Positions 18,111 through 25,573 of a DNA stretch of 52,645 nt are shown piece after piece; the first letter of the stretch is position 1; the number at the start of each line of letters is the position of its first letter. Location of the stretch: NCBI GenBank assembly GCA_004367505.1, contig SFCB01000215.1, positions 1 through 52,645 on the forward strand, written 5' to 3'. A program made the position numbers and the translations under genes. A model generated the notes under the pieces. That model saw nothing but the letters and a program-made list of their open reading frames with translations. It searched no databases and was not told where the DNA came from. The stretch comes from Chloroflexi bacterium OHK40 (GTDB taxonomy: Bacteria; Chloroflexota; Chloroflexia; Chloroflexales; Chloroflexaceae).

Positions 18111-18356
18111 GACCTGACCTCCTGTGCCGGGTTGCTTGCAGACAGGCCATATGATCAAGGCGGGCGCCAGCCGGGGCAATGGCCCTTCTGTCCCCTCCGA
18201 GTCCTGAACGTACGTAAGGATATGCAAACGCCACGCCCCGAACCCGGCGGCCCCCCACGTGAGGCCGGAGGCTGCGAGATGGCCGTGGGGCCATCCGGGC
18301 GCAACTCGTGCTATGATGCCCACGCCCGATCCACGCGCCGCCTACAGGGAACGCCA

Positions 18357-19526
18357 ATGCAGCCTCTGACCCGCCTCGCATCCGCGTTGTTGATCCTGGG
18401 CCTGGCCGCCTGTAGTGGGCCGACGGCGGAGGTACCGGGTCCAACGCCGATCATGACACCTGGCGTGGCGCTCCAGCGGGACAGCCCCATGCCCCCGGCC
18501 CCATCTCCCCTCGCAACCGCCACGGTCGAAGCGGCGCCCAGTGCCACGGCGGCACCCCCATCGCCCACGGCGGCGCCCAGTGCCACGGCGGCACCCCCAT
18601 CGCCCACGGCGGAGCCCTACCCGGATCTGGCCCAGTACACCATCGAGGGGCTACGGGCCCGCAGCTACGGCGAGGGCACGATCGAGATCGTGCGGGTGCT
18701 GGAGGAGCGGGCCGAGTTTACCCGCTACCTGATCGCCTACCCGAGCGACGGCCTGCGCATCACCGGGATGCTCAACCGTCCCCGGGGCGACGGCCCCTTC
18801 CCGGTGGTGATCCTCAACCACGGCTACTACCCGCTCGATGCCTACGTTACGGGCAACGGCACGCAGCGCGCCGCCGACTACCTCGCCGCGCGGGGCTTCC
18901 TCACCCTCTCACCGGACTTCCGCAGCCACGCCGGCTCCGACGACGCCCCCAATGTCTTCCGCGCGGGCCATGTGATCGATACGCTGAACCTCATCCCCCT
19001 GGCGCAGGCGCTCCCCGAGGCCCTTCCCGGGAAGGTGCTGATGTGGGGCCACAGCAACGGCGGCGCGATCACGGCCAAGGCGATCGCCGTGAGCGATGAG
19101 ATCGCCGCAGCCCTGATCTACGCCCCGGCCTCTTCCAACATCGTTGAAGATTACCAGTTCCGCGTCGAGCGCTGGGCCCGCCGCGCCGGACAGCCCCCCG
19201 GTCGCCGACAGGGCGTGATCGACCGCCTGGAGATTGAGTTCCCCGTCACGCCTGACCAGGCGCCCGACCTCTACGCGCGCCTCTCGCCGCTCGGTGCCGC
19301 CCAGTACGTGAGCGCTCGCGTGCTGATCATCTGGGGCGACCAGGACGAGACGGTGCCGCGTAAGTGGCCCGAGGATCTCTACCGTGCCCTGCGCGATGCC
19401 GGGAAGGACGTAGCCTTTGAGGTCTTCCCCGGCCAGCCCCACTCCTTCGACGCTGAGGGCAATGCCCGCTACCTGCCCATGATGGAGGCGTTCTTCCGGG
19501 AGACCCTGGGGGGGACGTCGCGCTAG
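18357..19526 (+). CDS. Lipoprotein alpha/beta hydrolase (S9 prolyl-oligopeptidase-like)
   Basis: 389 aa. Signal peptide with lipobox LAAC (lipidated Cys19), then a Pro/Ala/Thr/Ser-rich spacer (about 21-88) containing two identical 13-residue repeats, then an alpha/beta hydrolase domain. Catalytic candidates: Ser233 in GHSNGG, Asp330 or Asp328 in WGDQDETVP, His362 in GQPHSF. The spacer would hold the enzyme away from the membrane on the outer face. GGGA precedes the ATG. tatD starts 1 bp after the stop, so the two are cotranscribed. A peptidase or esterase is likely; substrate unknown. Confidence 0.85.
   Translation: MQPLTRLASALLILGLAACSGPTAEVPGPTPIMTPGVALQRDSPMPPAPSPLATATVEAAPSATAAPPSPTAAPSATAAPPSPTAEPYPDLAQYTIEGLRARSYGEGTIEIVRVLEERAEFTRYLIAYPSDGLRITGMLNRPRGDGPFPVVILNHGYYPLDAYVTGNGTQRAADYLAARGFLTLSPDFRSHAGSDDAPNVFRAGHVIDTLNLIPLAQALPEALPGKVLMWGHSNGGAITAKAIAVSDEIAAALIYAPASSNIVEDYQFRVERWARRAGQPPGRRQGVIDRLEIEFPVTPDQAPDLYARLSPLGAAQYVSARVLIIWGDQDETVPRKWPEDLYRALRDAGKDVAFEVFPGQPHSFDAEGNARYLPMMEAFFRETLGGTSR
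18532..18609. repeat. Two-copy 39-bp tandem repeat inside the lipoprotein linker
   Basis: Two essentially identical 39-bp units encode the 13-residue motif APSATAAPPSPTA twice. Such in-frame linker repeats can change copy number by slippage without breaking the gene. Confidence 0.75.
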
Positions 19527-19527
19527 C

Positions 19528-20295
19528 ATGCTCCTCGATGCCCACACCCACCTCGACCACTACCAGCCTGACGAGTTGGATGCGGCCCTCAGCGAGATCG
19601 CCGCGCTCCAGATGCTCACGGTGGCGGTGGCGATGGACCCTGCGAGCTACACGCGCACCCGGGCCATCGCCACACGAAGCCCGCTCATCGTGCCGTGCTT
19701 TGGCATTCACCCCTGGGAGGCCCATCGCTACGCGCACGACCTCACCGCGCTGCGGCCCCTCGTCGCCGCCAGCCCGATGCTTGGTGAGGTTGGGCTTGAC
19801 TACGTCTGGGATGAGCACCCCGCCCACTACCCGGCGCAGCGCGCGGTGCTCGCCGCCCTCCTCGAGCAGGCCGCCGCCGAGGACAAAGTTGTGAACCTGC
19901 ACACCAAAGGCGCCGAGCACGACGTGCTCGCCATGCTTCAGCGCTTCGGGGTCCGGCGGGCGATCGTACACTGGTACTCCGGCCCGCGCGACGCATTCGA
20001 GGCCCTGGTTGCCCACGGGTGCTTCTTCACCTTCGGAGTCGAGACACCGGCGAGCCCCGCGATCCAGGAGTTGGCGCGCGATGTGCCGCTCGACCGCCTG
20101 CTCAGCGAGACCGACGGGCCGGGCGGGCTGCGCTGGCTCACTGGCGAAGTGGGCATGCCCCGCCACGTGCTCGATGTGCTCCGCACCCTCGCCGACCTGC
20201 GCGGGCTCAGCGTGGCGGCGATCACGGCGGCGATCGCGGCCAACTGGCGGCGGCTCTGCGCCGGTGACGCCCGGCTCGCGCCCTGGGTGGGTTAG
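19528..20295 (+). CDS. TatD-family metal-dependent hydrolase
   Basis: 255 aa, normal length. Metal ligands are recognisable in order: HTH (His6, His8), GEVGLDY (Glu87), NLHTKG (His125), VHWYSG (His148) and ETDGPG (Asp196), plus CFGIHPWEA. TatD proteins are cytoplasmic TIM-barrel phosphoesterases, often DNases. The ATG begins 1 bp after the stop of the lipoprotein gene, implying translational coupling. Some residues differ from E. coli TatD (PWEA instead of PH), so it belongs to a divergent subgroup whose substrate is uncertain. Confidence 0.88.
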   Translation: MLLDAHTHLDHYQPDELDAALSEIAALQMLTVAVAMDPASYTRTRAIATRSPLIVPCFGIHPWEAHRYAHDLTALRPLVAASPMLGEVGLDYVWDEHPAHYPAQRAVLAALLEQAAAEDKVVNLHTKGAEHDVLAMLQRFGVRRAIVHWYSGPRDAFEALVAHGCFFTFGVETPASPAIQELARDVPLDRLLSETDGPGGLRWLTGEVGMPRHVLDVLRTLADLRGLSVAAITAAIAANWRRLCAGDARLAPWVG

Positions 20296-20429
20296 CCCGG
20301 GGTTTCGGATGCCCCGGTGGGCCAGCAGGACGCTCCCCTCGCAACCTAACGTCGTGGAGCCGATCAAACAGGGTGAATGGGCTAGTAGTCCGATACCGAA
20401 ACGTTGACGGATGCGGCGGGAGAGGGCGT

Positions 20430-20448
20430 GGGAGGGCAAAGCCCTCCC
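20430..20448. terminator. Terminator hairpin between tatD and uraH
   Basis: GGGAGGGC, loop AAA, GCCCTCCC: a perfect 8-bp stem between convergent genes. No strong T-run; probably a bidirectional terminator. Confidence 0.55.
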
Positions 20449-20482
20449 CGCAAGAAATGATCCATACCATGTTGCTCGACCA

Positions 20483-20836
20483 CTAGCTTCCCCGGTAGGT
20501 GCTGTACGCCCAGGGGGAGACCAGCAGTGGCACGTGGTAGTGGGCGGTCGGGTCGGCGATGGCGAAGCGTACCGGCACCAGATCGAGGAAGGGCGGTTCG
20601 GGCAGGGCCACAGCGCGGGCCGCGAAGTACGCGCCCACGTGGAAGCGCAGTTCGTAGTGGCCCGGCAGGAGCGCCGTGCCCGCGAGCAGTGGCCCATTGC
20701 CGCGCCCGTCGGCGTTGGTGACGATCGCGGCCACGCGCTTCCAGCGTGGGCCTGACTGCCGGTAGAGCTCGACGGTCATGCCGGCGGCGGGGGTGCCACC
20801 GTGGATGTCGAGCACGTGGGTGGTGAGCCGTCCCAT
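20483..20836 (-). CDS. uraH: 5-hydroxyisourate hydrolase (transthyretin-like)
   Basis: 117 aa, full length. It has the HIUase signatures: THVLDIHGGTPA near the N-terminus (His7), NADGRGNGPL (Arg45), HYHVPLLVSPWAYSTYRGS at the end (His99/His101 and the diagnostic C-terminal YRGS). It converts 5-hydroxyisourate, the product of uricase, to OHCU. It is the last gene of a leftward run uraD-kinase-GNAT-uraH, 21 bp after the GNAT stop. No signal peptide. Confidence 0.95.
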   Translation of the reverse strand: MGRLTTHVLDIHGGTPAAGMTVELYRQSGPRWKRVAAIVTNADGRGNGPLLAGTALLPGHYELRFHVGAYFAARAVALPEPPFLDLVPVRFAIADPTAHYHVPLLVSPWAYSTYRGS

Positions 20837-20857
20837 GGTGGGCTCCCGTGGCGCGTG

Positions 20858-21616
20858 TCAGCCGGTGGCCAGTTGCCGCTCGCGGTACCAGTACTGGTAG
20901 CGGGTGGTAAAGCCCAGCCGCTCGTAGAGGCGTAAGGCGGGCGCGTTGGCGCTGAAGACCTGCAGATAGGCGCGGTTCGCACCACGGGCCTGCGCCCACG
21001 CCGCCAGATCGCCCAGGGCGACCGCCGCCAGCCCGCGCCCGCGGAAGGCGGGGCGGGTGGCCACGCTGAAGATCCCGAGCCAGCCGCGCTCTACCACGCC
21101 GAGCGCCACCGCGGCCAGTGCGCCATCGACCGCCACGGCGGCGAATCCGGCCGGCGGGCCGATGCGCTGGAGCATCTCGCGGCGGGCGGCGATCTTGACC
21201 GGGCTTGTCTCGCCCTCGCCCTCCACGTAGGCGGCGAGCCAGGCCTCGTCGAACTGCTCGGTCACCCGGGCCATCCCGACCGCTGCCTTGAGCATTGGGT
21301 CGAGGTAGCCCGTCTGCACGAGGGTTGGCGCGCTCGCGCTGTAGCCGCGCGCGGCAAGTTCGGCATCCAGGCTGGCCGGCTGGCTGGCCGGGCAGAGCTG
21401 AAAGCGGGCCAGGGCGCCGCGCCGCCCGTAGAAGGCCTCGGCCTCCGCAAGCCTGGCCTCCAGGCTCAGCACGCCGCCCTCGCGAGCTGCCAGGACGGAG
21501 TTGGCGCGTCGCGTCACCCCCAGATTGAAGCGTAGCCGCCAGCCGTCGAGCTCCTGGCTCACGGCGGCGGGAACGGCGTTGGCGGCGAGTTCCTCGATCA
21601 GTGTGATCTCGTCCAT
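20858..21616 (-). CDS. GNAT-family N-acetyltransferase
   Basis: 252 aa. The C-terminal half has the acetyl-CoA-binding GNAT motif A (FSVATRPAFRGRGLAAVAL) and motif B (ALRLYERLGFTTRYQYWYR). The N-terminal half (about 1-120) is a less conserved GNAT-like lobe, with GWRLRFNLGVTRRANSV typical of this two-domain subgroup. It lies between the protein kinase and uraH with gaps of 48 and 21 bp, so it is probably in the same transcript. Whether it modifies a purine intermediate, a protein or an antibiotic cannot be told. Confidence 0.85.
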   Translation of the reverse strand: MDEITLIEELAANAVPAAVSQELDGWRLRFNLGVTRRANSVLAAREGGVLSLEARLAEAEAFYGRRGALARFQLCPASQPASLDAELAARGYSASAPTLVQTGYLDPMLKAAVGMARVTEQFDEAWLAAYVEGEGETSPVKIAARREMLQRIGPPAGFAAVAVDGALAAVALGVVERGWLGIFSVATRPAFRGRGLAAVALGDLAAWAQARGANRAYLQVFSANAPALRLYERLGFTTRYQYWYRERQLATG

Positions 21617-21664
21617 CTCAGTCTCTTGGTCGCGATCGGTGGCGCGTGGGCGCCAGGCCGCCCG

Positions 21665-22690
21665 CTACGGCACCAGCGTCACCTCCAGCTCGTAGGCCCC
21701 CGTGGCCGGGTCGCTTGTGTCGCCCACCTGGATGGTGTACCGTCCGCCCTGGCGCAGCACCTGAGCGCCGAGGTTGCCACAGCCGAGGCACTGCTCCGCC
21801 ACGATGCCGCCGTTCCCATCGAGCAGCCGCAGCTCGATCTGCTCCATCCCGGCATCGTAGCGTATCGTGGTGACGAACATTTGCGCGCCGGGGCTAGCCT
21901 CGAAGCTGTAGCGCTGCACGGCGCCGGGCTTGCTGATCTGGCCCGCGCCCGTGGCCGGCTGGTCCATACCGACTTGGAAGGGCAGTGCGACATCGAAGGC
22001 CTCGGGCGGTGGGACCGCGCTCACCCGCACCTCGTAGGCCCCCGTGGGCGGGTCGCTGTCGTCGCCCACCTCAAGGGTGTAAGGCCCGCCCTGCCGGAGC
22101 GTTTGTACGCCGAGGTTGCCGCAGCCAAGGCAGGTGCTGGCCACCTCATCGCCATTGGCGTCCAGCAGCCGCAGCTCGATCTGCTCCATCCCGGGGTCAT
22201 AGGCAGCCGTCTGTACGAAGATCTGGTCGTTCGCGGCGGCATCGAAGGTGTAGCGCTGCTTGGCGCCGGGCAGGCTGATCAGGCCGGCGCCGGGGGCCGG
22301 GCTGCCCGCGCTGATGCGCGCGTCGAGGGCGATCGGGAAGCTGGCTGATTCGGGGACAAGGTTGAGGCGGAGCTCGTAGACCCCCGTGGCCGGGTCGGTG
22401 TCGTCGCCCACGATCAGGGTATAGGTCCCGCCCTGCCGGAGCGTCTGCACGCCGAGGTTGCCGCAGCCAAGGCAGGTGCTGGCCACCTCATCGCCATTGG
22501 CGTCCAGCAGCCGCAGTTCGATCTGCTCCATTCCGGGGTCGTAGGCGGCGGTTTGCACGAAGATCTGAGCGTTCGCGGCGGCATCGAAGCGGTAGGCCAC
22601 CTGCTGTCCTGGCGCGTCGATCGCGCCCTCCAGGCGCAGCACCTCCTCGCGTACCGCAATCGGCGTGGCCTCGCGGAGGTCGGCGGTGGG
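21665..22690. repeat. Three 342-bp direct repeats inside the kinase gene
   Basis: The repeats are 342 bp apart (for example the CLGCGNLG codons near 21770, 22112 and 22454, leftward strand). The two inner units share long identical blocks, pointing to recent duplication or gene conversion. Confidence 0.8.
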
Positions 22691-23833
22691 CGCGCTGGGC
22701 GCGGTGGGGCTCAGCCCGGGGCGGATGTCGCCCAGGCCGGAGCTCACCCTGTCACCCAGCAGCATCCAGGCGCCGGCACTTGCGAGCAGCACGAGCAGGG
22801 CGGCCATGCCGAGACAGGTGAGGGCCAGAGGTGGGCCACGGCGCTCAGGCCCGGGTACGGCGCGCGGGATGGCCAGGGGCTCCTGGCGTGGCGGCTCAGG
22901 AGGGGCGGGCGGCGGGTCGGCACGCCTGGGCGCAACCTCGGGCGTGGGCGGATGGCGGGCGACCACGGTGGGGCCGGTGGCAGCCTGTACGGCGGGCGCG
23001 TTGGCGGCGGCCAGCTGCAGGGCGCGGCGCATTGCCTGCGCGCTGCCGAAGCGCTCTCCGGTGCGCAGGGCCATGGCCTGAGTGAGGACGGCGCTCACGG
23101 GTGGGGAGATAGCGGGGTTCAGCGCGTCGGCGGGGCGCAGCGGGTCGGGCAGGCCATTAAGGCGCGCCTGCGCCCGGGTGAGCGTATCGGCGGGGGGCTG
23201 GCCGGTGGCCAGGTGGTAGAGTGAGGCGCCGAGGCTATAGAGATCGGAACCGGGGCCCGTGCCGGTGCCCTGGATCTGCTCCAGCGGGGCGTACTGTGGC
23301 GTGTAGCCAAAGAGGCTGGGGCTCTCGCTGCTCGCCCGGGTGGGCAGCGCGGCGCTGCCTTTGGCCAGGCCGAAGTCGAGCAGCACGATCTGGCCCTGCG
23401 GGGTGAGCTTCAGATTCTGGGGCTTAATATCCCGGTGAATCACCGGGGGCTGCTGGCGGTGCAGATAGTCGAGGGCGTCGAGCAGTTGGTCGGCCCATGT
23501 AAGCACCTCTGCCAGGGGGAAGGGCGCGCTACGGGCGGCGAGGGCGGCGGCAAGATCGGGCCCGGGGATGAACTCCATCACCAGAAACTGACCCTCAGGC
23601 GTCACAAAGTGGTCGATCACCCGGGGGAGGGAGGGATGGCGCAGGCCAGCAAGGATCTGCGCTTCGCGCTCGAAGGCCCGGCTGAGCATCGTGCCGGAGA
23701 CCATCGTCTGTTTGAGGGCCACCGGGTTGCGCAGGCGCTCATCGATGGCCTGGTAGACCGCGCCCATCCCGCCCTGGCCAATCAGGGCAACCACCCGGTA
23801 GCGGTCATTGAGCAGGGTTTCGGGTTGGAGCAT
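21665..23833 (-). CDS. Membrane Ser/Thr protein kinase with three pre-peptidase-C-like repeats
   Basis: 722 aa. A complete bacterial Hanks-type kinase domain is at the N-terminus: GQGGMG (19-24), Lys41, HRDIKPQN (133-140, catalytic Asp135), DFG (153-155). A Pro/Arg-rich juxtamembrane segment and one transmembrane helix (about 350-370) follow. The outer part is three repeats of exactly 114 residues, each resembling a PPC domain and each carrying CLGCGNLG (Cys pairs near 454/457, 568/571, 682/685). The first two repeats are nearly identical at the DNA level, the third more diverged. The ATG at 23833 is chosen because the kinase domain starts at once; its ribosome site is weak. It sits in the urate-degradation gene run and could sense an extracytoplasmic ligand or redox state. 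Ligand unknown. Confidence 0.92.
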   Translation of the reverse strand: MLQPETLLNDRYRVVALIGQGGMGAVYQAIDERLRNPVALKQTMVSGTMLSRAFEREAQILAGLRHPSLPRVIDHFVTPEGQFLVMEFIPGPDLAAALAARSAPFPLAEVLTWADQLLDALDYLHRQQPPVIHRDIKPQNLKLTPQGQIVLLDFGLAKGSAALPTRASSESPSLFGYTPQYAPLEQIQGTGTGPGSDLYSLGASLYHLATGQPPADTLTRAQARLNGLPDPLRPADALNPAISPPVSAVLTQAMALRTGERFGSAQAMRRALQLAAANAPAVQAATGPTVVARHPPTPEVAPRRADPPPAPPEPPRQEPLAIPRAVPGPERRGPPLALTCLGMAALLVLLASAGAWMLLGDRVSSGLGDIRPGLSPTAPSAPTADLREATPIAVREEVLRLEGAIDAPGQQVAYRFDAAANAQIFVQTAAYDPGMEQIELRLLDANGDEVASTCLGCGNLGVQTLRQGGTYTLIVGDDTDPATGVYELRLNLVPESASFPIALDARISAGSPAPGAGLISLPGAKQRYTFDAAANDQIFVQTAAYDPGMEQIELRLLDANGDEVASTCLGCGNLGVQTLRQGGPYTLEVGDDSDPPTGAYEVRVSAVPPPEAFDVALPFQVGMDQPATGAGQISKPGAVQRYSFEASPGAQMFVTTIRYDAGMEQIELRLLDGNGGIVAEQCLGCGNLGAQVLRQGGRYTIQVGDTSDPATGAYELEVTLVP

Positions 23834-23947
23834 AGCGGTTACGGGCGCGACGACTCGCGCTGCGCCATACAAGCAAGGCGGTTCGCTCGAGCGGGCAGGA
23901 GCCCGGCGCGCTGCGCCACGCCGTGCGCGGGGGATGCCAGCCGCGGC

Positions 23948-24466
23948 TCAAGCGCTGACGACATCCAGCAGGCGCAGCCAGGCGATCCTGGCGATCTCCT
24001 CGAGGGCCGTGCGGATCTCGGCATCGCGGGAGTTGGCCAGGCGCCTGTGGAAGGCGGCGAGGATGGCCTCCTTCTGATGCTCGCGGGCGCAGATCACGAA
24101 GGGGAAGCCAAAGCGGGCGCGGTAGGCCTCGTTGGCGGCGGTGAAGCGGGCAAGCTCCTCGGCGCTGAGGGCGGTAAGGCCGGCGGCTGCTTGCTCGTGG
24201 GCCGACTCGGCGGTGAGCTCACCGGCCAGGGCCACGCGGCCCGCCAGGTCGGGGTGGGCGCGGATGAGGGCGAGTTGCCGCTCCTCACCAGCCGCGTCGA
24301 CGGCGGCTACCATGGCTGCGTGAAGCGCGGCGAGGCTCGCAAAGGGGCGGCGCTCCCAGGCAGCCTCGGCCACCCACGGCGAGCGCTCGAAGACATGGCC
24401 CACGGTGGCTACGAAAGCATCGCGCCCGAGGGCGTTGAGCTGCGTCAGGCTGGTTGGCTCGGGCAT
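23948..24466 (-). CDS. uraD: OHCU decarboxylase (2-oxo-4-hydroxy-4-carboxy-5-ureidoimidazoline decarboxylase)
   Basis: 172 aa, full length. Family markers: LIRAHPDLAG (catalytic-type His71), a central helical region with Glu, and ANEAYRARFGFPFVICAREH (111-130). The enzyme converts OHCU to S-allantoin, the step after uraH. The ATG at 24466 is preferred to 24574, since a TATAAT reading leftward (24503-24498) lies between them. It is the first gene of the leftward run ending in uraH, and divergent from the SHOCT-deaminase operon. Confidence 0.93.
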   Translation of the reverse strand: MPEPTSLTQLNALGRDAFVATVGHVFERSPWVAEAAWERRPFASLAALHAAMVAAVDAAGEERQLALIRAHPDLAGRVALAGELTAESAHEQAAAGLTALSAEELARFTAANEAYRARFGFPFVICAREHQKEAILAAFHRRLANSRDAEIRTALEEIARIAWLRLLDVVSA

Positions 24467-24497
24467 AGAGTTCCCGGGTTCAGGGTATGACGTCGCT

Positions 24498-24503
24498 ATT
24501 ATA
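24498..24503 (-). promoter_or_regulatory. -10 element upstream of uraD
   Basis: Perfect TATAAT reading leftward, 31 bp upstream of the uraD ATG, inside GCTATTATAGC. The -35 position is poor, so an activator may be needed. The divergent region 24467-24841 holds otherwise only the rightward promoter at 24779. Confidence 0.45.
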
Positions 24504-24778
24504 GCCGATCGTCCGGGGCAATGGATGGACCGCGCAACGCGCGCCCGGGGCTGTTGCAACCTCCTGGCCCTCACCCCCGCTGTCGCGGAGGCGGTCCCCC
24601 AATCCCCGCTCCCAGAACGGGTTTAAGGACGGACAGCACGCGGGTTCGTATGGCGATGTGCCGCATCCTGACGGGCTGTGTCCCCCATCTCCTGTACGCG
24701 GGCGAGGGGGCAGGGGGTGAGGGCGTGGAGCGGCGGTTTTCGGACGTTGCTCATGCCCTGTCGGTCGCTCCCGGGGCC

Positions 24779-24808
24779 TTGCGCTGGCTCCTCTCGCGCT
24801 GCTACAAT
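24779..24808 (+). promoter_or_regulatory. Promoter of the SHOCT-deaminase operon
   Basis: TTGCGC (24779-24784), 18-bp spacer, TACAAT (24803-24808), giving a leader of about 27 nt before the ATG at 24842. Confidence 0.45.
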
Positions 24809-24841
24809 CCCGCTACGCACACGTATCGCTACGAGGGCCCT

Positions 24842-25573
24842 ATGAACATGAGCTGGCTAACCGCGAGCCCCTGGCCGATCCTCGGCATGGTCCTGCTGGG
24901 CATCGCGCTACTCATCCTCGCCGCCTGGCGCGCCGAGTGGGGGGCGATGCGCCGCGCCGAGCGGCTCCTCGCCGAGGGGGCGCTTGCCGAGGCGACGGTG
25001 CTCTCCGCCCGTGACAGCGGCTGGCGCACGATGGGTCGGCCCCACATCGCCTATGAGCTGGAGGTGCGGCGGCCGGGCCTGCCCCCTTACCAGGCCTCCA
25101 CACGGCTGATGATCCACCGGCCCTGGAGCGCTGTCCCCTACCCGCCCGGCAGTATTGTGCCGGTGCGGGTGGACCCCGCCCGTCCCGAGCGGGTGGCCTT
25201 CGCCGAGAGTGTGCCGGTGCTTGGCGGGGTCCAGGCCAGCGCCCACGCCCCTACCACCGCCAGCGCCACCGTGTTCGAAGCCGGTACGGCGGGCGCGCGT
25301 GGCGGTAGCCTGTTCGTGATCGATGGCACCTCCTACACCAGCCTGGAGGAGATGCCGCCCGAGGCCCGCGCCACCGCCGCACAGGCCCTCGGCTCCCTCC
25401 GCGATCTCGCCGCTGGCGATGAGCCCCCTGGCTTCGCGGCAAATGGCCCGGACGGCGCGGCAGAGCCAGGGGTGCGCGCGCGGCTGCGGGAGCTCAAGGC
25501 GCTGCTGGACGAGGGCCTGATCAGCGCCGAGGAGTATGCCGCGAAGCGGGCCGCGATACTGGAGGAGCTGTGA
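24842..25573 (+). CDS. Membrane protein with C-terminal SHOCT domain
   Basis: 243 aa. One N-terminal transmembrane helix (about residues 10-28), a beta-rich DUF3592-like central region (EATVLSARDSGWR ... YELEVRRPG ... VPVRVDPARPERV, about 45-125), a linker, and a C-terminal SHOCT motif (LRELKALLDEGLISAEEYAAKRAAIL). GAGGG precedes the ATG. Its stop overlaps the GTG start of the deaminase (GTGA at 25570-25573), so the two are translationally coupled. SHOCT domains are short oligomerisation modules; the protein may tether or regulate the next enzyme. No catalytic residues seen. Confidence 0.8.
   Translation: MNMSWLTASPWPILGMVLLGIALLILAAWRAEWGAMRRAERLLAEGALAEATVLSARDSGWRTMGRPHIAYELEVRRPGLPPYQASTRLMIHRPWSAVPYPPGSIVPVRVDPARPERVAFAESVPVLGGVQASAHAPTTASATVFEAGTAGARGGSLFVIDGTSYTSLEEMPPEARATAAQALGSLRDLAAGDEPPGFAANGPDGAAEPGVRARLRELKALLDEGLISAEEYAAKRAAILEEL

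Noticed and set aside
17277-18356. Upstream extension of the lipoprotein hydrolase
   Set aside because: A clear lipoprotein signal peptide starts at 18357; the upstream frame is antisense to the FG-GAP gene.
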